A DNA stretch of 64,000 nucleotides from positions 868,001 to 932,000 of the forward strand of contig NZ_JAQTHU010000001.1 of the NCBI RefSeq assembly GCF_029433255.1. The letters run 5' to 3'. The translations under genes and the position numbers were made by a program. Under the pieces are notes generated by a model. The model made no database searches, had not been told where the DNA came from, and worked only from the letters and a program-made list of their open reading frames with translations. Positions 51,789 through 60,824 of this stretch are shown here, piece after piece (positions within the stretch are counted from its first letter, which is position 1; each line of letters opens with the position of its first letter). This DNA is from Lactobacillus sp. ESL0791. GTDB lineage: Bacteria > Bacillota > Bacilli > Lactobacillales > Lactobacillaceae.

Positions 51789-52021
51789 TTAAAATTTCTC
51801 CTCCCAAATTAATAACATTTTTTATTTTACATATTTACCAAGCAGTATTCCAGTAGTAAAACGCTTACCAATAAAAATGAAAGCAAAAATTTTTAAAAAT
51901 ACTGAAGAAGTTAGCATGATCGGCAAAAAAACTTGTTTAGGCCGTTACGGTATTGAATTTTAGGCACGCGTGCGTTAAGATTATTATCGTTAATACTGAA
52001 AAGAGAGAAAGAGGGATTCTT

Positions 52022-52750
52022 ATGTCAGGACATTCAAAATGGCACAATATTCAAGGCCGCAAAAATGCGCAGGATGCTAAGAGAGGGAAGATTTTCCAAA
52101 AGTTATCGCGTGAAATTTACATGGCTGCAAAGAATGGTGGTCCTGACCCCTCTGGGAACCCTAACTTGCGGATGGTCATGGACAAAGCGCACGCTAACAA
52201 CATGCCGAAAAACAACATCGATCGGGCAATCAAGAAGGCCGAAGGCAATTCTGAAGAGCACTACGACGAGATTACCTATGAAGGCTATGCACCGGGCGGC
52301 GTTGCTGTCTTTGTTGAAGCTTTGACCGATAATAAGAATCGGACTGCTTCTTCGGTGAGGGTTGCCTTTACCCGTAATGGCGGCTCACTTGGTGCTACCG
52401 GTTCAGTTGCTTACATGTTTAACCGTAAGGGTTACATCGTAATTGACCGTTCAACGACCGATGCCGATGAAGATCAGGTGCTGCTGGACGTCATGGATGC
52501 CGGCGGTGATGATTTGCAGACGAGTGATGATGCCTTTGAGATTTATACCGACCCGAAGCAATTTGCCCAAGTTAGGGATGCTCTTGAAAAGGACGGCTAC
52601 AAGCTGGCTGCTGCTGAATTAACGATGATTCCTGAGAATACGATGGAAGTTCCGGCAGACAAAAAGGAGCAATTTGCTAATTTAGTCGATGCATTAGAAG
52701 ACGACGATGACGTGCAGAACGTTTATACTGCTGCGGCTGATGAAGATTAA
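52022..52750 (+). CDS. YebC/PmpR-family protein
   Basis: 242-residue YebC family member ([20 protein letters not shown] start, [20 protein letters not shown]). The family was first named as DNA-binding regulators; recent work shows a ribosome-associated role in relieving stalls in some members. Length is normal. I chose the ATG at 52022, with GAGGGATTCTT upstream, because MSGHSKW is the invariant N-terminus. It lies directly upstream of the comG operon but is closed by a terminator at 52779, so it is separately transcribed. Confidence 0.93.
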   Translation: MSGHSKWHNIQGRKNAQDAKRGKIFQKLSREIYMAAKNGGPDPSGNPNLRMVMDKAHANNMPKNNIDRAIKKAEGNSEEHYDEITYEGYAPGGVAVFVEALTDNKNRTASSVRVAFTRNGGSLGATGSVAYMFNRKGYIVIDRSTTDADEDQVLLDVMDAGGDDLQTSDDAFEIYTDPKQFAQVRDALEKDGYKLAAAELTMIPENTMEVPADKKEQFANLVDALEDDDDVQNVYTAAADED

Positions 52751-52778
52751 TTTTAAAATTTAAAATTTGTTAATGATA

Positions 52779-52813
52779 AAAATCATCCAATTTAAAAGTT
52801 GGGTGATTTTTTT
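52779..52813 (+). terminator. yebC terminator
   Basis: AAATCATCCAA pairs with TTGGGTGATTT (52780-52790 with 52799-52809, one G-T pair), then T5. Confidence 0.88.
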
Positions 52814-52879
52814 ATTTGCCAGAAAAAATTTTCGCTTTTTTTCGTATTTATTGGTAGTAAGAAGTAAAGGAGGTTTTTT

Positions 52880-53854
52880 ATGGAAGCAAAAGACGTAGTG
52901 CACGATTTGCTGGAAAAAGCAATTTGTGCTCATATCAGTGATATTTTTTTCAGAAGCAAAAAGCAAAAGATTGCGGTTTTCTTTCGTTGGGATGAAAAAA
53001 TTGTTCAGCAAAAAACGTTTGACCGCTCATTGGGCCAAGAGATAATCAATTTCTTAAAATATTCAGCACAAATGAATATTTCGGAACACCGCCGGCCGCA
53101 GGTCGGTGCGCTTAAATATTGTTATCAAAATCAGGATTATTATCTGCGTTTGTCCAGTCTCGGCGATTTCTATGATCAGGAGTCACTGGTAATCAGGATT
53201 ATCTACCAGATTAGTTTAAGCAATTATTTTTTTCCTGACCAAATACAGCAGTTAATCGATTTGACCAAGAAAAAGGGCTTAATTGTTACCAGTGGACCAA
53301 CCGGTTCGGGGAAAACGACGACGATGTATAAACTAGCAAAAAGGGTGGGGCAGGAAAAGATGGTAATGACAATTGAGGATCCGGTCGAAGTTGAAGAAGT
53401 CGATTTTTTGCAGACCCAGGTCAATAACGAAGCGGAAATCGATTATCAAACCTTGTTAAAGGCGGCGCTACGGCACCGACCGGATATTTTAATAATTGGG
53501 GAAATCCGCGATCCGCAAACCGCACGTTTGGCGGTGGATGCGGCCTTGAGTGGGCATTTAGTGCTGGCAACAGTTCATGCCAAAAGCACGCTGCAGACAA
53601 TTTCTCGCCTAGAAGGTTTACAAATTTCTAATAGTGAACTGGCCAATTGTTTGACCGCCGTTTCTTACCAGCGTCTGCTGCCAAAAGAAACAGGTCTAGC
53701 GTGTCTACTTGATCTTTGTTACGGCAAAGCCCTGACTGCTAATATCGGGCAAAAGGTGCGGGCAAACTTTATTTCGTGGCAGGAAAATTTACAGTTGTTA
53801 GTAAAGCGAGGTGAAATAACGGATGGAGTCTACAAAGATTTTAAAGAAGGATAA
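52880..53854 (+). CDS. comGA: ComGA, competence pseudopilus ATPase
   Basis: 324-residue PilB/GspE-type ATPase that powers assembly of the DNA-uptake pseudopilus. Walker A is SGPTGSGKTTTMYKL (~137-151), the Asp box is MTIEDPVEVEEVDFLQTQV, Walker B IIGEIRDPQTARLAVDAALS and the His box SGHLVLATVHAKS. Length is typical of the short Gram-positive ComGA. AAAGGAGG precedes the ATG. The stop overlaps comGB by 32 bases, and the seven-gene order is intact. Confidence 0.95.
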   Translation: MEAKDVVHDLLEKAICAHISDIFFRSKKQKIAVFFRWDEKIVQQKTFDRSLGQEIINFLKYSAQMNISEHRRPQVGALKYCYQNQDYYLRLSSLGDFYDQESLVIRIIYQISLSNYFFPDQIQQLIDLTKKKGLIVTSGPTGSGKTTTMYKLAKRVGQEKMVMTIEDPVEVEEVDFLQTQVNNEAEIDYQTLLKAALRHRPDILIIGEIRDPQTARLAVDAALSGHLVLATVHAKSTLQTISRLEGLQISNSELANCLTAVSYQRLLPKETGLACLLDLCYGKALTANIGQKVRANFISWQENLQLLVKRGEITDGVYKDFKEG

Positions 53855-54824
53855 ACTAACTGATGCCGAAAAATTAACATTTTTGGATTGCTTGAAAAAC
53901 AGTCTGGAAAACGGCTTTTCGTTAAATACCAGCTTAGAAATAATGCCGGTTTTGTGGCCGCGGCGCAAGACCTTGATGGAAAAAGTGGCTTTCGCGATGA
54001 AAGCTGGCGGGCATTTTAATGAGCAGATGCTCAAACTAGGCTTTTCCCGAACAGTTGTTACCCAAGTTAATCTGGCAATGCAGCAGGGCAGCTTAATTGA
54101 ATGCTTAAGGCAGCTAGTGATGCTGAATCAGCTTAAAAATGAACAATTAAAAAAGTTGAAGGCGGAGCTATCCTATCCTTTTGTGCTAGCCGTAATGATG
54201 GTCAGTTTGCTGCTGTTTATGCAAACTTTTGTTTCCCGGCAGTTTGCCGGCTCCGGGGAATACAGTGGCGATTTACTGATCGCCGGACTAATTCTATTAG
54301 CTTTAAGCTTTGTTTATTATTTGGCACGAATTTTAAATTTGCTTGCTAAACAGGATTATCGCTCGCTGAAAAAGTTGTCGCACTACCCAATTGTTGGGTC
54401 GACAATCAAAATTTATGTTGAATATTTGCTGATTTATGATATCGGCCTGCTGTTAGCCAGCGGTTTTTCCCTGCAGAAAATGTGTGAGTATGCATCTATG
54501 CAGGAGGAAGGCTCACTTCAGCAGTACATGGGTAAACGGGTGGGACAGAAATTAGCCGCGGGACAAAGCCTGGAACAGATTATTAAAAAAGAACTCTTTT
54601 TGCCCAATTCGCTGTTAATTTTGCTGCAGACTGGGTCTAAGCGTGATGACTTGGGGAAACGCTGTCTCGTTTTTGGCAAAAGCTTGTTTACGGATTTGAT
54701 CGGTAGAATCGAAAAATTAGTAGTAAATGTTCAGCCATTTTGTTTTATTCTAATTGGCATCTGTATTATTGGCATGTATTTAAAGCTGCTCTTGCCAATG
54801 TACAGCATGATGCAGAAGATATAG
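53823..54824 (+). CDS. comGB: ComGB, pseudopilus membrane platform protein
   Basis: 333-residue GspF-type membrane protein with three hydrophobic helices (about residues 120-135, 145-165 and 305-330) and two similar cytoplasmic halves. It anchors the ATPase ComGA to the growing pseudopilus. The start ATG at 53823 lies inside comGA, and the C-terminus LKLLLPMYSMMQKI is typical. It is in frame and intact. Confidence 0.92.
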   Translation: MESTKILKKDKLTDAEKLTFLDCLKNSLENGFSLNTSLEIMPVLWPRRKTLMEKVAFAMKAGGHFNEQMLKLGFSRTVVTQVNLAMQQGSLIECLRQLVMLNQLKNEQLKKLKAELSYPFVLAVMMVSLLLFMQTFVSRQFAGSGEYSGDLLIAGLILLALSFVYYLARILNLLAKQDYRSLKKLSHYPIVGSTIKIYVEYLLIYDIGLLLASGFSLQKMCEYASMQEEGSLQQYMGKRVGQKLAAGQSLEQIIKKELFLPNSLLILLQTGSKRDDLGKRCLVFGKSLFTDLIGRIEKLVVNVQPFCFILIGICIIGMYLKLLLPMYSMMQKI

Positions 54825-54833
54825 AGGTAAATT

Positions 54834-55181
54834 ATGAAAAAGAAAGTTAAAAACTATTTATTGAAGTTAATTGCCAAAACCAGGACTGCCAAGGGGTTTA
54901 CCTTGATTGAAATGGTCGTTGTTGTGGCGATTATTGTCCTGTTAATTTTAATTATTGCGCCAAATCTGACAAAGCAGAAAAAGAATGCGGAGGAGCGTAC
55001 AGACGAAGCATTTAAAACAACGCTGCAAACCCAGGCAAATTTGTACGAGGATGATCGGAGCAGAAATGGAAAAGAGATAAGCTTTGCCAATATGTATGAT
55101 GCCGGTTATTTAACCAAAAACCAATATGAAAAATCGAAGAAATACACATTAAATGATGGTACCGTTGAAAAAGCCCATTAG
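54834..55181 (+). CDS. comGC: ComGC, major pseudopilin
   Basis: 115-residue type IV pilin-like protein. The leader ends with AKG, and cleavage is before FTLIEMVVVVAIIVLLILII, the classic N-methylated Phe and Glu5 helix. The remaining ~80 residues are charged, as expected for the globular part. AGAGGTAAATT precedes the ATG. Its end overlaps comGD by 29 bases. As the main pilin it builds the pseudopilus that pulls DNA to the membrane. Confidence 0.93.
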   Translation: MKKKVKNYLLKLIAKTRTAKGFTLIEMVVVVAIIVLLILIIAPNLTKQKKNAEERTDEAFKTTLQTQANLYEDDRSRNGKEISFANMYDAGYLTKNQYEKSKKYTLNDGTVEKAH

Positions 55182-55590
55182 GAAGCATGTGCGAGCTTTT
55201 ACTTTGCTTGAAACGATGATTACATTAATTATTTTTGCTGGGTTATTGCTGCTTTCAGTTGTTCAATTAAAAGGTTACCGTGACGAACTGATTTTGGATA
55301 ATACAAGCAGAGAACTAAGGTCAACAATTGAACAGGCAGCACGTGTCAGTACAATTCGGCATGAAGGAATTACTATTACTTACTTTCCTGTAAGTAAACG
55401 CCTTTGTTTTAAAAACAAGAATTATTTTAACAAACTTGACCTTGACAAAAGTGTCAAAATAGACGACTTTCCCAAACTTGAAATTTCGTCTAATGGCATC
55501 ATGGCTCCTAGAACAATTACGCTTATTAGTCGAAAAGGTGTCCGGAAAATAAAATTACAAATGATGTGGGGGCGAGCGATAAGTGATTAA
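55153..55590 (+). CDS. comGD: ComGD, minor pseudopilin
   Basis: 145-residue minor pilin. The processing site is RAFTLLETMITLIIFAGLLL (Phe, then Glu at +5), within residues 14-35. The following domain has FKNKNYFNKLDLDKSV and basic strands. Its start lies in comGC, so translation is coupled; the ATG at 55153 is taken, while a TTG at 55165 is a possible alternative. Role: part of the initiating tip of the pseudopilus. Confidence 0.85.
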   Translation: MMVPLKKPIRKHVRAFTLLETMITLIIFAGLLLLSVVQLKGYRDELILDNTSRELRSTIEQAARVSTIRHEGITITYFPVSKRLCFKNKNYFNKLDLDKSVKIDDFPKLEISSNGIMAPRTITLISRKGVRKIKLQMMWGRAISD

Positions 55591-55852
55591 AAGTAAGGGC
55601 TTTTTGATGCTTGAAAGTATGTTAGCATTATTTATTACGTTTTTGGGAGTCAGCACAATGGCACTGATCGTCAGTGATGGACGGACAAATGAGCAGGCAA
55701 TTGAGCGCAAAACCGACCGTATTTATGCGTGGCATGTCATGAGGAAAAATGATTTGCGTGAAGTAAGAGTTCATGATCATGTTTACCGATTAACCGGTGC
55801 TAGGGAAGTTTATGATACAAAAGAAAAACAAACGTACCAAATTAACAAGTAA
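55583..55852 (+). CDS. comGE: ComGE-like minor pseudopilin
   Basis: 89-residue minor pilin starting from GTG at 55583 inside comGD (MIKSKGFLMLESMLALFITF). The KG-FLMLE site and hydrophobic helix match prepilin processing. The short charged domain after it has no recognised fold. It overlaps comGF. I assign ComGE by position and the pilin motif, since the family is poorly conserved in sequence. Confidence 0.78.
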   Translation: MIKSKGFLMLESMLALFITFLGVSTMALIVSDGRTNEQAIERKTDRIYAWHVMRKNDLREVRVHDHVYRLTGAREVYDTKEKQTYQINK

Positions 55853-56375
55853 AGGTTTTTTGCTTGCAGAAGCGGTTTTTTCGGTCTTTGTGACAATGAT
55901 CGTAGTATTGCTGCTTCAGGGCTTGCTAAAAACTTTATCTACCGCTAATCAAAAAGTGAACTATACGGATGACCTTGTCTTTTCCTATGTTCAATTTAAC
56001 CGTTTTTTACATGATGGAAAAACGCAAACGGTATATACCTTACCATCAGCATCCAAGTTTAACAAAGCTGTGTTTGTCAAATTGAAAAAAGACGGTGAGA
56101 AAGTTGAGGAAAAACAATATTCTTTGTCTGTTTACAAAAGTATGATCAGAGCAACAGGTGAGAACGGTGGGCACATGCCGCTGTTGTTAAATGTGCAGAT
56201 GGCTACTTTTGTGACTAAAGATGAGCTGATTAAAATTAATGTTACCGAAAATAATGGTCGCCGGTCAGTTTTATACTTTAAATTAGATCCTAGACCAACG
56301 AGAAAACAAGATGAAAAAAATAAAGAGAAAATTATTCACGAAAGTAAGGGTAACGGGCAGCGTTTTATTAAGTAG
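55812..56375 (+). CDS. comGF: ComGF-like minor pseudopilin
   Basis: 187-residue protein with a pilin-like N-terminus, LTSKGFLLAEAVFSVFVTMI (Phe and Glu present). The body has YVQFNRFLHDGKTQTVY and is beta-rich. I prefer the ATG at 55812, which has GGGAAG 6 bases upstream; the frame is open from 55797. It overlaps comGE by 41 bases and comGG by 65. Assignment is by order in the operon. Confidence 0.78.
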   Translation: MIQKKNKRTKLTSKGFLLAEAVFSVFVTMIVVLLLQGLLKTLSTANQKVNYTDDLVFSYVQFNRFLHDGKTQTVYTLPSASKFNKAVFVKLKKDGEKVEEKQYSLSVYKSMIRATGENGGHMPLLLNVQMATFVTKDELIKINVTENNGRRSVLYFKLDPRPTRKQDEKNKEKIIHESKGNGQRFIK

Positions 56376-56484
56376 CGTGCTTGTCCTGATTACGTGTTTA
56401 TTATTTTTGCATTTCTACCAAGAAGTTTATCGTAATAACATGGAGAACTACTTTCTGTTAATAGAGTACCTGCTTAACAACTAA
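56311..56484 (+). CDS. comGG: ComGG-like small membrane protein
   Basis: 57-residue peptide starting MKKIKRKLFTKVRVTGSVLL, with a single hydrophobic helix (about residues 15-34) and a polar C-terminus ending EYLLNN. It is in the position of ComGG, overlapping comGF by 65 bases, and is shorter than most ComGG. It is too short for typical ORF filters, and the assignment rests on position and topology. Confidence 0.6.
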   Translation: MKKIKRKLFTKVRVTGSVLLSSVLVLITCLLFLHFYQEVYRNNMENYFLLIEYLLNN

Positions 56485-56543
56485 ATTCTTGCGCATAATT
56501 CCTGCTTTATTTAGAATAAGTTTATTAAGTAGGAGAAATTAGT

Positions 56544-57545
56544 ATGAAAAATATCGAACAAATTTTTGCGCAGTTTTTAGATTGTGTGCAATTTTTACAA
56601 AAGGATTTGAATGTTTCTTTTGGTGAAGCACTAACCGAAACTTTTGATAATTTAGAAAATAATCAGATTAAGGTTGAAATGGGTGCGCCGGACAAAGAAG
56701 CAGTTAAAGAGCTCAGTAAAAAATATGCAGCATTAAATTACGAAAAATTGCCGCAAAGGGTAAAAGTACAAATTTTTACATATTTGACCTTAAAGGCAAT
56801 CACCGATGATGAGCGGGATGTTAATCAGATGCCGACACCGCCGGCAATTGCAACAGTGATTGCATTGATAATGCAAAAGCTGCTGCCAAAGAAAGAACTA
56901 AAAGTTGTTGATCCGGCAATTGGTGCCGGCAACTTGCTTTATTCGGTTGTTAACCAGCTTAAGAATGTCAATCATTCGCAAAACAATTATCATTTATTTG
57001 GGATTGATAATGACGAAGATATGTTGGCCTTGGCCGATGTTGCCGCTCATTTAAATAACATTAAAATTGAACTGTTTTGTCAGGATGCTTTGACGCCGTG
57101 GTTAATACCTAACCCTGATGCAGTTGTCAGTGACCTGCCGATTGGTTACTATCCGCTTGATGAAAATGCCGCAAATTTTGCTACTAAAGCAAGTAATGGT
57201 CATTCTCTTGCACATGCACTGTTTGTTGAACAAATTGTTAAGAATTTATCTCCAGGCGGTTATGCTTTTTTGCTGGTGCCTAAATCGCTTATTTCTGGCA
57301 AAACGGCTGCTGATTTTATGACATGGCTGACGCAGGAAGTTTTTTTACGTGCAATTGTTGAATTACCGGATGAACTTTTTAAGAATAAGTTTAATCAAAA
57401 AGAAATTTTGGTCTTTCAAAAACCCGGTCCAGGTATAGCCAAAAGTGAAGTCTTACTTACTAAGCTTGACTCTTTAAAGGACGAGAAAGCACTCATCAAA
57501 TTTAATGTTAAGCTAAACGAGTGGTATACTAATAACATTCACTAA
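56544..57545 (+). CDS. Class I SAM-dependent methyltransferase, N6-adenine DNA methylase-like (YtxK type)
   Basis: 333-residue protein. The SAM motif is DPAIGAGNLLYSVVNQL (~131-147), and the NPPY-type catalytic loop appears as DLPIGYYP (~198-205), i.e. an altered form. N-terminal helices and a C-terminal beta part complete the fold. Genes of this type always sit between comG and ackA in lactobacilli and bacilli (ytxK); the role is unclear, and no restriction enzyme is nearby. AGTAGGAGAAA precedes the ATG. Confidence 0.85.
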   Translation: MKNIEQIFAQFLDCVQFLQKDLNVSFGEALTETFDNLENNQIKVEMGAPDKEAVKELSKKYAALNYEKLPQRVKVQIFTYLTLKAITDDERDVNQMPTPPAIATVIALIMQKLLPKKELKVVDPAIGAGNLLYSVVNQLKNVNHSQNNYHLFGIDNDEDMLALADVAAHLNNIKIELFCQDALTPWLIPNPDAVVSDLPIGYYPLDENAANFATKASNGHSLAHALFVEQIVKNLSPGGYAFLLVPKSLISGKTAADFMTWLTQEVFLRAIVELPDELFKNKFNQKEILVFQKPGPGIAKSEVLLTKLDSLKDEKALIKFNVKLNEWYTNNIH

Positions 57546-57570
57546 TTGAAAAATTGTCTGGAGGATTTTT

Positions 57571-58755
57571 ATGAAGAAAGTTTTAGCAATTAATTCGGGA
57601 AGTTCATCTTTTAAGTATAAGTTGTTTGCTTTGCCTGAAGAAAAAGTTTTGGCTGAAGGATTGGCCGACCGGGTTGGACTTGATGGCTCTACCTTTGAAA
57701 TTGAGTTGGCTAACGGTGATAAGCATAGCAAGGAAGTTGCCATTCCAGATCAGGAAACAGCTGTTAATTTGCTGCTTGAAGCACTTAGAGAATATAAAGT
57801 AATTGCTGATATTAAGGAAATTGTTGGCGTCGGACACCGGATTGTTGCTGGTGGTGAAGCTTTCCCTGATTCAGCACTTATTGATGAAAGCAATCTGCAA
57901 AAAGTACGTGATTTGAAGGAATATGCACCGTTGCATAATCCAGCGGAAGCAAATGGGATTGCAGCTTTCATGAAGTTATTGCCTAGTGTTCCTGAAGTTG
58001 GCGTTTTTGATACGGCGTTTCACCAAAGTCTTGATCCGGTTCACTTTATGTATTCTGTACCTTACAAATATTATGAAAAATATAAGGCACGTAAGTACGG
58101 TGCTCACGGAACTTCCGTTCGTTATGTTTCGGCTAGAGCTTCCGAGATGTTGGGTAAAGACTTAAAAGATCTTAAGCTGGTTGTTTGCCATTTGGGTTCA
58201 GGTGCTTCAGTAACGGCAGTAAAATATGGTAAATCATTTGATACCTCAATGGGTTTTAGTCCGTTAGCCGGGATCACGATGGGAACCCGTTCGGGGGATG
58301 TTGATCCTTCTCTTTTGCAATACATCATGGAAAAAGAAAATCTGGATATGGACCAAATGATTGATATTTTGAATCATCAATCTGGTTTACTTGGAATTTC
58401 GGAAATTTCATCTGATATGCGGGATTTGGAAAACAGTAAGGATGAAAAGGCTCAGCTTGCACGGAAGATTTTTGTTAGCCGTGTAGTTAGTTACATTGGT
58501 AGTTATGTTGCTGAAATGCAAGGCATGGACGCAATTGTCTTCACTGCTGGAATTGGTGAACATGACAGTAATGTCCGTGAGAACGTAATGAAGTCATTTG
58601 CATTTTTAGGTTTAGATCCAGATCTAGAAGCTAACAAGTCAAACGGTGAGAAGTTTATTTCGCAACCTGATTCGAAGATCAAAGCAATGATTATCCCAAC
58701 TGATGAAGAATTAATGATTGAGCGGGATGTTGTCCGCTTAGCTCATTTAGATTAG
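57571..58755 (+). CDS. ackA: Acetate kinase AckA
   Basis: 394-residue kinase that makes ATP from acetyl phosphate, completing the pathway begun by Pta. Visible motifs are INSGSSSFKYKLF (~5-17), VFDTAFHQS (~146-154, with the catalytic Asp), HLGSGASVTAVKYGKS (~206-221) and FTAGIGEHD. Length is normal. TCTGGAGGA precedes the ATG. It follows the methylase gene by 25 bases and is likely in the same transcript, downstream of comG. Confidence 0.97.
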   Translation: MKKVLAINSGSSSFKYKLFALPEEKVLAEGLADRVGLDGSTFEIELANGDKHSKEVAIPDQETAVNLLLEALREYKVIADIKEIVGVGHRIVAGGEAFPDSALIDESNLQKVRDLKEYAPLHNPAEANGIAAFMKLLPSVPEVGVFDTAFHQSLDPVHFMYSVPYKYYEKYKARKYGAHGTSVRYVSARASEMLGKDLKDLKLVVCHLGSGASVTAVKYGKSFDTSMGFSPLAGITMGTRSGDVDPSLLQYIMEKENLDMDQMIDILNHQSGLLGISEISSDMRDLENSKDEKAQLARKIFVSRVVSYIGSYVAEMQGMDAIVFTAGIGEHDSNVRENVMKSFAFLGLDPDLEANKSNGEKFISQPDSKIKAMIIPTDEELMIERDVVRLAHLD

Positions 58756-58793
58756 ACACAAGTTTTTTAATCGTAAGTCAGGTAAATTTATGC

Positions 58794-58799
58794 TATACT
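58794..58799 (+). promoter_or_regulatory. tmRNA promoter (-10)
   Basis: TGC-TATACT (extended -10) 13 bases before the tmRNA 5' end. The -35 region is weak, as often with an extended -10. Confidence 0.55.
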
Positions 58800-58811
58800 A
58801 TAAACATTCAC

Positions 58812-59175
58812 GGGGATGTTTTTGGGATTCGACAGGCGTAGATTCGCATTGACTGCGGTTTGTAGGTCACGTCTACATTAAAACGTCACAGAACTTTAAC
58901 TGCAAATAAAGAAAATTCTTACGCATTAGCTGCTTAATTTAAGCGCATGCGTTGCTTGTTATTAGCTTACTCGTGGCCGATAATAGGTATCAACTTAGCG
59001 AGTTACGTTTAACTACCTCATCTGAATAGTTAAAAAGAGTCATAACAGATTAGCTAGTTCATCCTAGCCCTGTTATATGGCGTTTTGAATTAGCGAAGTT
59101 CAAGTAATATAACTATGATCGTAGAGGTCAGTGACGGAATGCGTTTGGACAGGGGTTCAACTCCCCTCATCTCCA
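58812..59175 (+). ncRNA. ssrA: tmRNA (SsrA)
   Basis: 364-base transfer-messenger RNA for ribosome rescue. The 5' end GGGGATG pairs with 3' CATCTCC and discriminator A (7 bp, one G-U); the TTCAACTC T-loop is present near the end, and CCA is not encoded. Resume codon GCA at 58902 begins the tag ANKENSYALAA followed by TAA at 58935-58937. The tag ends in the AA signal recognised by ClpXP. A terminator is at 59189. Confidence 0.96.
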
Positions 59176-59188
59176 TTTGATGAATGAT

Positions 59189-59226
59189 AAAGGCTGATAA
59201 ATTAATGTTTGTCAGCCTTTTTTGTT
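59189..59226 (+). terminator. tmRNA terminator
   Basis: AAAGGCTGA pairs with TCAGCCTTT (59189-59197 with 59212-59220), then T-rich. Confidence 0.9.
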
Positions 59227-59309
59227 GCTTTTGATACAAGAAGGATAAAAAATGCTGCCTTAAGGATAAACCCTCTGAGGTAGCTTTTAAATTCCATCCG
59301 TAATAATAT

Positions 59310-60119
59310 TTAATTAGGATTATCACCATCAATTTGACATTCTGTATATCCTTGGGACTTAGCTTCAGCAAGAGTCATTTTTACAATATTATCAGCATTA
59401 CTTAAACCTCGGCAATCTGGATTATAATGATACCTCTTACCATGATCTGGCGCTACAAAAACATAACCCTCTTGAGGAGCATACGCTTTTGTATTGCCCC
59501 TTTGTTTATTTTGATTAGAAGCAACTTGCTGATTACTGTTATTAGTAGAATTTGAGTTTTTATCATCACTGCTCTTGGAGTTTTCACTATCAATATTTGT
59601 AGTTTCCTGCTGTTTATGGTGCCTGTTCTTAGTTTTAGCTACTGCATGGGCAGCAGTTAATCCAACAGCTGCTTTTTTGAAAATTTTGTGCTTTTTAGAT
59701 TTATTGCTCTTTTTATTTTCCTTCGGTTTGGTTTTATATTCTGTCTTTTTTTTAAACTTAGCTTTTTGTACTTTTGAAGAATGAGCAGTTTGAGCATTAT
59801 TATTAGGATCGTTAGACATCATGTTACCGCCAAATGATATGATAATAGCTCCAAGAATAAGTATAATTATAGAATTTCTAAGTTTGTTTTTATTAACTAA
59901 TGAATCAAGAAAGTAAACAATGCTTCCTATCATTATTATGGTCCCAATAAAAAGTAAAGATAGTCCTGTACCTAAAACTTTACTACTTAGTGTTGAAATC
60001 AAAACAAGAATAATGACCGCTTTGCCCCAAGTTTTCTTATACCAAGGTAAAGCTTTAGAATTATCCACTTTTTTATTGTTATTTGATGGTGTTGTAGAAT
60101 TATTGTCTTTTTCTTTCAT
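59310..60119 (-). CDS. Hypothetical membrane protein with C-terminal Cys/His motif
   Basis: 269-residue protein. Three hydrophobic helices lie at about residues 33-50, 53-70 and 82-98, preceded by an Asn/Lys-rich N-terminus. A long Lys/Ser/Asn-rich linker follows. The C-terminal ~45 residues contain RYHYNPDCRGLSNADNIVKM and TLAEAKSQGYTECQ, a short module (HxNxDCRxL...EAxxxGYxxC) seen at the ends of many secreted or membrane proteins and thought to bind metal. AGAAGGGGACG precedes the ATG at 60119. It lies next to tmRNA, a common island insertion site. Confidence 0.65.
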   Translation of the reverse strand: MKEKDNNSTTPSNNNKKVDNSKALPWYKKTWGKAVIILVLISTLSSKVLGTGLSLLFIGTIIMIGSIVYFLDSLVNKNKLRNSIIILILGAIIISFGGNMMSNDPNNNAQTAHSSKVQKAKFKKKTEYKTKPKENKKSNKSKKHKIFKKAAVGLTAAHAVAKTKNRHHKQQETTNIDSENSKSSDDKNSNSTNNSNQQVASNQNKQRGNTKAYAPQEGYVFVAPDHGKRYHYNPDCRGLSNADNIVKMTLAEAKSQGYTECQIDGDNPN

Positions 60120-60780
60120 TAATTTTCGTCCCCTTCTAGTATGATAAGCTTATTATATCAATATTATAAAAATTAGTGTATTACTATAGCTAGTTTTCAA
60201 AATGCAAACTTAAAATTAGTCTTGAAAATTTTTGCTTTTCTGTTTAATAACTCTAGTATCTTAAGCTATTACAAAAATAATTTATAGTCTCCATATAGAT
60301 TTACTAATAACACAGCAATGCAAATCAATATTTCTTTGATACCGGGGACAAAGTTGATTTATAAGTGTATTTTCTTCAGCTTTAGTTTTTTCATTTTTAT
60401 TGAAAGTAGAAAAGATCAGATACTCTTTAGCTGGGGTGGATTCACGCTGTCAATAAAAGCCAATAATTATTCAGCATGCATATATTTTGTAAAAGGTTGC
60501 TGAGGAACATCATTTTTTAGATAGATTAGTTTACTGTGTAATTCTTATTTCAAAAATATTATTTTTATTTATTGTTAAAGCACATGTGTTTGCCTAATTC
60601 TTACTATAATAAAGAAACGAGTAATAGAGGATTAGTACTTGCGCTGAAAAAAGCATTTTTCTAACAAAATATGGTAAAGAGACTATTACAGTAACAATAT
60701 AATTGAAAGTGTTTCCGTATAATAGCAGCAGATTAGCCGAATTTTATAGAGATCTATAATAGAGATCTATAGTAGCAAAG
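60120..60780. other. AT-rich non-coding stretch beside tmRNA, with a tandem 13-base repeat
   Basis: No convincing gene. ATAGAGATCTAT occurs twice in tandem at 60746-60757 and 60759-60770. The open frame at 60318 has no ribosome site and a random-looking product. The stretch is probably part of an accessory island next to tmRNA or decayed DNA. Confidence 0.45.
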
Positions 60781-60816
60781 AAAAAACGGACAGCAATTCA
60801 AGTTATCCGTTTTTTC
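60781..60816. terminator. Terminator of the EIIC_2 gene
   Basis: AAAAAACGGA and TCCGTTTTTT pair (60781-60790 with 60806?-60815 region), T-rich on both strands, 9 bases beyond the EIIC_2 stop. Confidence 0.8.
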
Positions 60817-60824
60817 TTTGTGCT

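Noticed and set aside
59090..59371. 93-residue minus-strand ORF
   Set aside because: It runs antisense over the tmRNA 3' end and its terminator; no ribosome site.
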